IMG/VR virus record: IMGVR_UViG_3300035698_009910
Coordinates: 1 to 50,336 of that record
DNA length: 50,336 nt
Origin: a virus
Direction: 5' to 3' (one strand)
The position numbers and the translations under genes are program-made. This document shows positions 1-9,000 of this stretch, in pieces. The stretch's first letter is position 1. The number at the start of each line of letters is the position of its first letter. The notes beneath the pieces are model-generated. The model had not been told where the DNA came from. It did not search any database and was given only the letters and a program-made list of their open reading frames with translations.

Positions 1-1
1 A

Positions 2-3000
2 AAGAAAAATAGTAATAAACGCATTACTCCTAATGATATAAAAAAATTAAAAACTGCTATTAAAAGTATAGAAACTGAAATAGCAAATATTAAAAAAGAA
101 ATTGTTGAAGCTACTGAAAACTCTATAAAAACAGAGCCTGTAATACTTTCAGAAGAAGAAAGTAAAAATAAAAAGATAGAAGTTGTTAAAGAAAGACTTA
201 ATGATAGATATAAAGATAAAGAAAGACTTAAAATAGATGAGTTAAATAAATTAAGTGACGAATTAGGATTAGAAAGTGTAACTATTGAAGAGTTAGCTGA
301 ATTATATTATTCAGATGATAATGCACAAACTGTAATAAATGATTTTTTTGAAAGAAAAAGAGAAAATGCAAAAGCTAGAAAAGCATCTAAAGATGAAACT
401 AGTCCTAATAAACAAACAGTAAATGCTGAAACAAGTGATGTACAACCTACTGATCCTAATACAAATGATGAAAATGGTCATATAATAATAACTCATGATA
501 AAGAGTTTAATGAAGATGCTGATAAACCTAAGCTAAAATCAATAAAGAACCCAGGTGACCATAAATTTTTTGATGAAGATCATCGTACTGGTAATGAAGT
601 ACTTAATGATAAAAATTATGAGTTAGAAGGTGAGTATGTTTATTATGAGTTAGACATGCAAAATAATTATAACCAAAGTTTTGCTCACGAAGGACAACAT
701 ATTATAGAAGCAGTATATTATAAAGATGGTAACCCAGAAAATAAAACAAAAGAAAATAGAGTTATTTTAGGTAAGGTAAGAGGTAATCACAAGTTACAAA
801 ATACACCACATCTTAAGTCATTGCGTACAATGATAATGAGAGATTATAAAGCTGCTGGATCACCAGAAGGTATATTTGCTTCTAATTATAAGAATAAGAT
901 TAAGCAAAAGATGGGTGGTGTTATTCATACTATAAATCAAGATAGTAACCCAATTAATGTATTAGATAACGAAGGTGGTGAAAAACTTGTATTTGGTGTT
1001 GCTGTTGAAGAAGGTGTTGGTAATGTTACTTTAAAAGTACCTAATGCTGCAAATTTTGGTGATGTTTATACAGAAATAATGCTTGATCCTAGATACCAAT
1101 TAAGTAATGGTAATGCTTTTCTTATTGTATTTAATAATAAAGGACAAGCTGTACCTATTCATTTAAATACAGGAAAGTTTAAAGATGCTGAACAAAGTGT
1201 TAAAGATGAGGTTAATGAGCTTATTGATAGTCTTACTGAAAGTAATGTTAAAGAAGTAAGTAATAAAATAAGTAATCATGTATATACTAATATAACTTCT
1301 TATAATAAAGCTACTGGAAAAGTTACTATACAAACAAAAGTTTATGATAAAGATACAGATAGCTATAATAATGTAGGAAAATCTATTTCTTTAGAAGAAT
1401 ATAGAAATAAATTAGATAACTCTACACGACAAATAGATGTTACAAAAATTAATAAAGGTACTTACAATGAAGATATTTCAAATAATGGTGTAGTAACAAC
1501 TGATGTAAATCCGATTACACACTTTCATTCTGGTGGTATTGAAGTATCTCCACTTATAGAAGAAGTTAGTTCTAAGCAATCTAGTACTGAAACTAAACCA
1601 AACAATCAATCAGGACTTGATAAAATTAATGAAGCTGAACAGGAAGAGTTATCTGAAAATTCTAATATAGTTTTAGGAAAAGCTGTATCCAATGCTTCTT
1701 CCGAAGGTACTTTTAAAAGTCAAACTGCTGAAAAAATTAGAGAAATTGCTGTAAAGTACTTATCTAGTATTTCTAAAAAAATAGAAGGTTATTTTAAAGG
1801 TGAAAAAATAGAAGGTATTAATTCTGCATCAGATCTAATTATGCTTTTTGGAGCAAATCCTATATTAAAATTTTTAGGTAATAATACAATAAACAGTATA
1901 AGAACTTTTTTAGAAAATAAAGAAAAGGGAATAGAAACAAGAACTATAGAAGAGGTTTTTCTTAACAAAAAAACTAATGAAGAAATAAAAGCCAAATACC
2001 AAGCAAAAAGAGATGCTTTAAATAATTCTACAAATACTGAATCTGAACTTGATAAAATAAAAACTTTACCTTTTAAAGAAAGAATACCTGCTCTTATTAA
2101 AATGGGCATAATATCTTCAACTACTACATATAATTTAGGTAAAAGGTTTCCTATTATTGTAAATATTGCGGGGGTAAAAGTAGCTTTTTACAGAAGTTCA
2201 GAAGGAACAGGCGGTAAAGAAAAAGGAAAGTGGACACCTATGTTTGGTTTTGGAGTTTCTAAAGGCAATTCTTGGTTAATAAAAGGAGATATAAACACTT
2301 TAAATAAAAATTATAATAGCGAAGCTATTAAAGAGTACGCAGATATTTTAAATAGTACTCTAAATTGGAATCACGAACTAGATAAAGGAACTGTAAAAAA
2401 TCATCCCTTTTTCAATGTATTAGAATTGGCAAAAAATGAACAAGCTTTTAATAAAGAGTTATATAATGTAGAAGACTTAGACATTGTTAATTATAAAAGT
2501 GATGTAAGTGGATATATCAATAATAAACTACAAGAAATAAATGCTAAGTACCAAGCTCAAAGAGATGCTTTGAAGTCTAAACCTTCTACTGAAAATACAT
2601 CAATTGAAACAGTTAATAAAGCTACTGGAAAAGTTACTATACAAACAAAAGTTTATGATAAAGATACAGATATTAGTTCTAAGCAATCTAGTACTGAAAC
2701 TAAACCAAACAATCAATCAGAACTTGATAAGATAAATGCCGATGAAAAAGAAGCGTTAGATATTGATAACAAGCTTGTTTATGAAACAGGTAAGGATAGA
2801 GAAGGTAAAAATTATAAAGGAGGATGGATACAGCATCAAGAAGAAACGATAGCCAAATACCAAGCTAAAAGAGATGCTTTAAAATCTAAAGATACTACTA
2901 CTGAAAATATATCTACAAACGAAAGTAGTGAATCTAAACCTTTAGTATCAAAAAAACCAGCCCCTGTTACTACAGCAGCTACTAAAGAAACATTGTCGCC

Positions 3001-6000
3001 TACTAGTTCTAAAGAAGATACATTAAAACAACTTGATGAGATTAAAAAGAATAAAGACAATATTCAATTAGAAAATAATGATCCCAATGCTGATTTTTAT
3101 GTTAACAAAATTACAGGTCAAAAATACCGTCGTGTAACTAGTACTTTTAAAAATAAACCAAGTAAGGATGCTTTAACACCAGAAGGTGTACTTAAAACAT
3201 CAGCTAAAATTGGTACAGCATTAGATAGAATTACTCGTGACTTTTTTGATGGTAAATTAGAATCACATGATGTTTATAAAACACATGAGTCATATGAAGA
3301 GTATAGTGATTTTATAAAAGAACTTATCAAACTGTCGGTAAATTTTAGTAACAAAGGAGAAACTGTTGTAACTGATGAGATACTTCTTTACAATGATGAA
3401 TTAGGTATAGCAGGTACTGTAGATCTACTTACTGTAGATAATGATGGTAATGTACGTATATATGATCTTAAGGCTAAACGTAGTGGTTTAGCTAATGTAG
3501 ATAAGACATACAAAAATGGTAAAGTAGTACCAAAGGGTACAGACGGTATTTTAACAGGTAGAGAAGAATGGCAACAACAATTGTCTATATATCGTATACT
3601 GTTAAATAATACACATGGTATACTAGCTGTTGATACAGTCATATTACCTATACAAATAACTAAATTTGATAAGAAGAAAACTAAGGAACAAAACAGTGTA
3701 ACTAGAACGTCTAAGTTTATACATGAGCAACCTATTACAATGTTAGATAAGGTTGAAAATCTTAAGTTTGGTATAGGTACTATTAAATTAGCTTTAGATA
3801 CTAACTCAGAAGGTGGTGAAGATACTGGTAAAGATGACGATTATTTAGATGATCTTTCTCCATCAGATGAATCATTTGTAGATCCTGCTTTTTCTAAAGA
3901 GTATTTAGAAGATAAAAAATGGAATAAGAAAAAAGAGTTAGATAAACTTTCTAAAATATTACCTAAAGATATAGCAGTTAAAGTAACAGATGATATAGAA
4001 CAAATATTTGGTGTTGATGCATGGGGTGTTTATTTTAATGCAATGATTTATTTACATTCTGATAATAAACAAGGAGTTGCTTATCACGAAGCTTTTCACG
4101 CTATATATAGAAGTGTGCTTTCTCCAACACAAAGAGAAGCTTTAATGGAAGAAGCTAAAGTTAAATATGCTGCACCATTATATAGTGAATTAAATGATTA
4201 TAAAGAATGGTATGGTGATAATGCATTATCTGTATGGTATGAAGAACAAATGGCTGATGGTTATGCTGAGTACTCTGTTAACCAAGATGCTGAAGCATTA
4301 GGTATTAAAGGTAAGATTAAAGAATTTTTTGAAAAAATTGCAATGTGGTTTGGTCTTATAAAAGATGGTCATAAATCTAAGATTAATGATTTATTTTATA
4401 AAATAGAAACTGGTGGATTTAAGCATCACCAATTATATAGAAAAACATCATTTACTAAACCAGCGTTTGCTTTAAAAAATATGACAGCTACTGATAAAGC
4501 AGAAGCCATTGAACATTTTAAATTTATATTTACTGATATATTAACTTCAATACGTGAAAAACAAGGATACAAAGATAATGTATCTGATGTAGATGTTATA
4601 AATAAAGAAGGTGGTATACATCCATTTATGCAACATGTCTTTACTAAGATGATGCGTAATAGAGTTAGTGCAGCAGAAACTGCTCCTCGTATAGCTGAGG
4701 ATTATAAAAACATAGCACGTAATTGGGTGTCAGGTAAACCAATTAAAGTAAAACCTAGAGTTAAGCTAGAAACTATTAGTGGTGAGTTTGTATTTGATTA
4801 TACACCTGGTCAACTTTACTATGATGCATTAAAGTCTTTAAAAGATTTTGGTATTGTTATAAAAGCTGAGAAAGTAGAAGAAGCTATAGCAGCTAAAAGT
4901 AAAGACTTTGAAAAAGTAGTTTCTAGAGTAGAAGATGAAGAAATAACAAATTATCAATCTTGGGAAATTAGTGCTAATCAAGTTTCTTCTAAGGAAAGAT
5001 TATCTCCTAAAATTAAAAGAAAATTTGCTAACATACCTAAAACAAATTTTGAAGGTGTTCCAAAAACAGATAAATTTGGTTACCCTGTATTTGAAGATTT
5101 TAATGTTGTATATAGATATTTAGAACAAAATATATCTGATATATACAATCCTATAACAATGATGAATAAATTATATTCATTACGTAATAGTAAACCTTAT
5201 ATTAATACTATAATTAATTTAATTGAAGGAGATCAACAATTAAAATCTGAAGTGTATACTTCTATTGTGGCTAAACAATTTAATCATTATTTATACATAA
5301 GACAAGACAAAAATGGAACTAAATTATTTGGTTCTAATAGATTAGGTATTCGTAATGTTATTATAAATGACCTTAAAAATGCATTTGAATATAGTAAATT
5401 AACAAAAGAAGGAAAAGTAGATAAAGTTGTAGCTAAACAATTTCAAGATAAATTTAATTTATTAGCTACTGAATTTAATAAAAGAGAAAATTATGATAAA
5501 ATAAAAGATGAAAATGGTACTTCTACTTTTGTATTCAATGAAAAACTTGTTACAAAAATGTATGATTTATTAAACGAATATTCTATAGATGTTAAATTAG
5601 ATCAATTAAAAGGTTTATCTAAGCTTGGTACAGTTAAGTTTAAAGATTTCTTAGGTTTAACACAAAACACTAAAGGTGTTAAATCGTTAATTGCTTTGTT
5701 AGTAGCTGGTAAAAATCCTTTATCAACTGTTGATTTAGAATCAACAGAAGGCTCTACTTTAGAAAGTATAGCTAAATCGTTAGTACCTGTAAGTCAAAAC
5801 TTATTTGAATCATCATTTATAAATGTAGGTGGTAAGTCTACTTATGCACATAATCCTTCTAACTTTTTACATAAAAAAATATATGAATTTCTTGATCCTA
5901 AAATACGTCAATCTTATTTAGATACTGCTTTTTATAAAAAATCTTTTTTACTTAAAGAATTAGGTAATGACATAGAGGTTGCTGAAAATTTTATGGCTGG

Positions 6001-9000
6001 TATATTAGATGGTTATAGAGCACTAGGTAAAAATAAAGGTGTTGCTTATGATGAAATGAATAAAGAGCAATTAGAAACAACTGTTATAAATGCTTATCAT
6101 AATAATGGTAATAGAAAATTTGCTTATTACAGATTTCCTGTATTATCTGATTCTCCACAATTACCATTAATTAAATTTAAAAAATACAGCTCAGATGAAG
6201 TAATAGACAATATGTATACTACTGTACTTCAGGAAGTAGCTAGTATGGCTGCTATTAAAAATAGTAAAACTGTTTCTAATATTAAGAATGTAAAGGAAAG
6301 AATGAACAAGTTTTATTTAGTACCTTTTATGGATGATTATAAAGGTAAAATTACAGATGTAGCAGAAACTAAAGCTTTTATTAAAGCAGAAATGAAAAAA
6401 GGCTTTGAATTAGAATTAAAAAGATTAGTTAAATTAGGTATTGTTGAAACAAGTTCAATAACTAAACTTAGTGGTGATAAAAAAATTATATATAAAAATA
6501 CAGAAAAAGAGTTATTACCAACTACTGCTGCTAAACAAGGAGATTTAAAACCTTTATTAGCGGAATACTATTACAATAGTAAAATGATGAATACACAGAT
6601 GATATCTTTATTTTCTGGTGATTTAAAGTTTTATAAAAATAGTGCAGACTGGCAAAAACGTAATAAACAAGTATGGTCACCTAAACAATATTTAGATACA
6701 TCAGTTACTAATAAAACTTATGCAACTATATATTTAAAAGATAAATTTAAACCATCAGAAAAAGAATTTACTGATTTTGTAAGTAAAACATTAACGGATA
6801 AAGGTTTTCCTAAAGCTTATATAAATTCTGTAGTTGCTTTATATAACGGTAATAAATCTAATAATGAAACAGATGCTCAAGCATATATTACGTTAGAAAG
6901 ATATAAAGAAATATGGGAAGGTCTTGGTAGATGGACAAATAAACATGAGCAAGCATATAATAAAGCTAAAGTAGGTAAACCATTAAATCAAAATGAGCAT
7001 GGATTATTTAGTATTATTAAACCTTTTCAATTTACACATACTACTGTTGATGGTATAATAGTACCTGTACAAAATAAAAACTCTGAGTTTGTTTTATTAC
7101 CTGAGTTTATTAATATGGATAAAACAGGTAAACTTAAAGAGATACATGATACATTACAAAATATTCAACGTGAAAAAGGTATAACAGCATCTGCACAATT
7201 TGAATCTGCTGTTAAAGTTGGTTTATATGGTCAATCAGATAATGCAGGAGATGCTACTGTTCATGAATTAAGTAATTCAGATTTTGGGCTTCAAGTTGAA
7301 ACACCATCTCATTATTTAGATTTTGATGTAAGGTTTGGTACACAGATACGTAAACTTATGTTAGCTGATACAAATCCAAATGAAATATTTAATGTTAAAA
7401 ATATACCAGAAATTAGTGAAATTTTTGGTAAAGAAGAAGTTAGTTTTGCTGAATTAGCTAATAAGTATCAAGAAATAATAGGTGTTAATTTAAAAGAGGG
7501 TGCTAATGAAGCACAACTTATAACTAAAGATAATACTAGAATATCAGATTACCTTACAGAAGCTGCTGAAGATAGAGATTTAGGTCAAAACTTAGTAGAT
7601 GCTATACAATTAAATTCTGATGGTAATTTTACACTTGATTTATCTCATCCTTTACATTCTAAACGTAATGAGCAATTACTTAATGCTTTATATAAAAATA
7701 AAGTAACTAAGCAAAAAATATCAGGTGGTCAGTTTATTAATGTATCTTCATTAGGTTTTTCAGATGATTTAAAAATTATTACTAAAGGTGATGATTTTTT
7801 ACATATGGAAGCTTATATGCCTTGGTGGTCAAAAGAAAAGTTTGAAGGTATATTAGATGATGATGGGTATGTAGATGTAAATAAGATAACAGATAAGCGT
7901 GTATTAGACGTTTTAATACATCGTATCCCAACAGAGGATAAATATTCTATATTTAAACTTAAGATTAAAGGATTCACTCCTCCTGGTTCTGGTGGAGCTG
8001 TTATATTACCTCGTGAAGCTACTACCATAGCAGGTCTAGATTTTGATGTAGATAAGATGTTTGGTATGATGTTTGCTTTAAAAAATGTAGATGGTCAACC
8101 AACAGTAGTTAATCCCTCTATTGATACAGAGGGAGGTAGAGATAATATGTTACTTTCTATTATGTTAGGCATATTAAGTCATTCTGCAACATCTTCTAGT
8201 ACATTCCAACCTGGTGGATTTGATAACTTAAAAAACACATCACTTAATGTTAGAATGTATAGAGTTGGTTTAGAACCAACTAATTATATAGGTGAAACAT
8301 TAAAAGATACAATTGAAATTAAAGAAGAAGCATTAAATTCTATTGATATGGATTTAACAGAACCTTCTGTACAAACAGAATTGTTTACTAGAAACATGAC
8401 TGGTAAAAATCTTATTGGTATATTTGCAAATCATAACGTTAACCATGCAATGGCACAGTTTACTGATTTAAGTGTAGTAGAAGGATTAGCTCCTATATTT
8501 GATGGTAAAAAAGCAACAGCTTTGAATAGTATTATTGCACAAAATGGTTATAATAATACATCTAGAGCAGGAGCATCTAAACTTGCGGCTGTTGTAGATA
8601 ATGCAAAAGATCCTATTGCTGATTTTCTTAACATTAATACATTTACTGCTGATACAGTAGCTTTATTAGGTAGATTAGGTCATGATCCAGAAACATATTT
8701 ACTATGGACAACTCAACCAGTACTTGTTGAATTAACAGAAGAGATATTTTCTACTGGTGCTGCTTTTGGTGAAGAAGATAATGTACTTAATAGACGTATA
8801 GCTAAAAAGATAAATCAAATAAAAAGTATTCTTAATCAAGATTTTAAACCTTCTTTACAACCTTATACTAAAGAAAGTTTAATTAAAATGCATAAAACTA
8901 ATTTTTTATACCAAAAAGATAAAGATGTATTATCTCAAAAACAGTTAATTGAAAAATACTCTACTTTCTTTTTAGAACAATTAGATGTATTGTACTCATT

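Noticed and set aside
656-658. ATG at 656 as the start of the giant RNA polymerase gene
   Set aside because: The frame is open without a stop from position 2 and reads as the same type of charged protein, so this is only an internal methionine.
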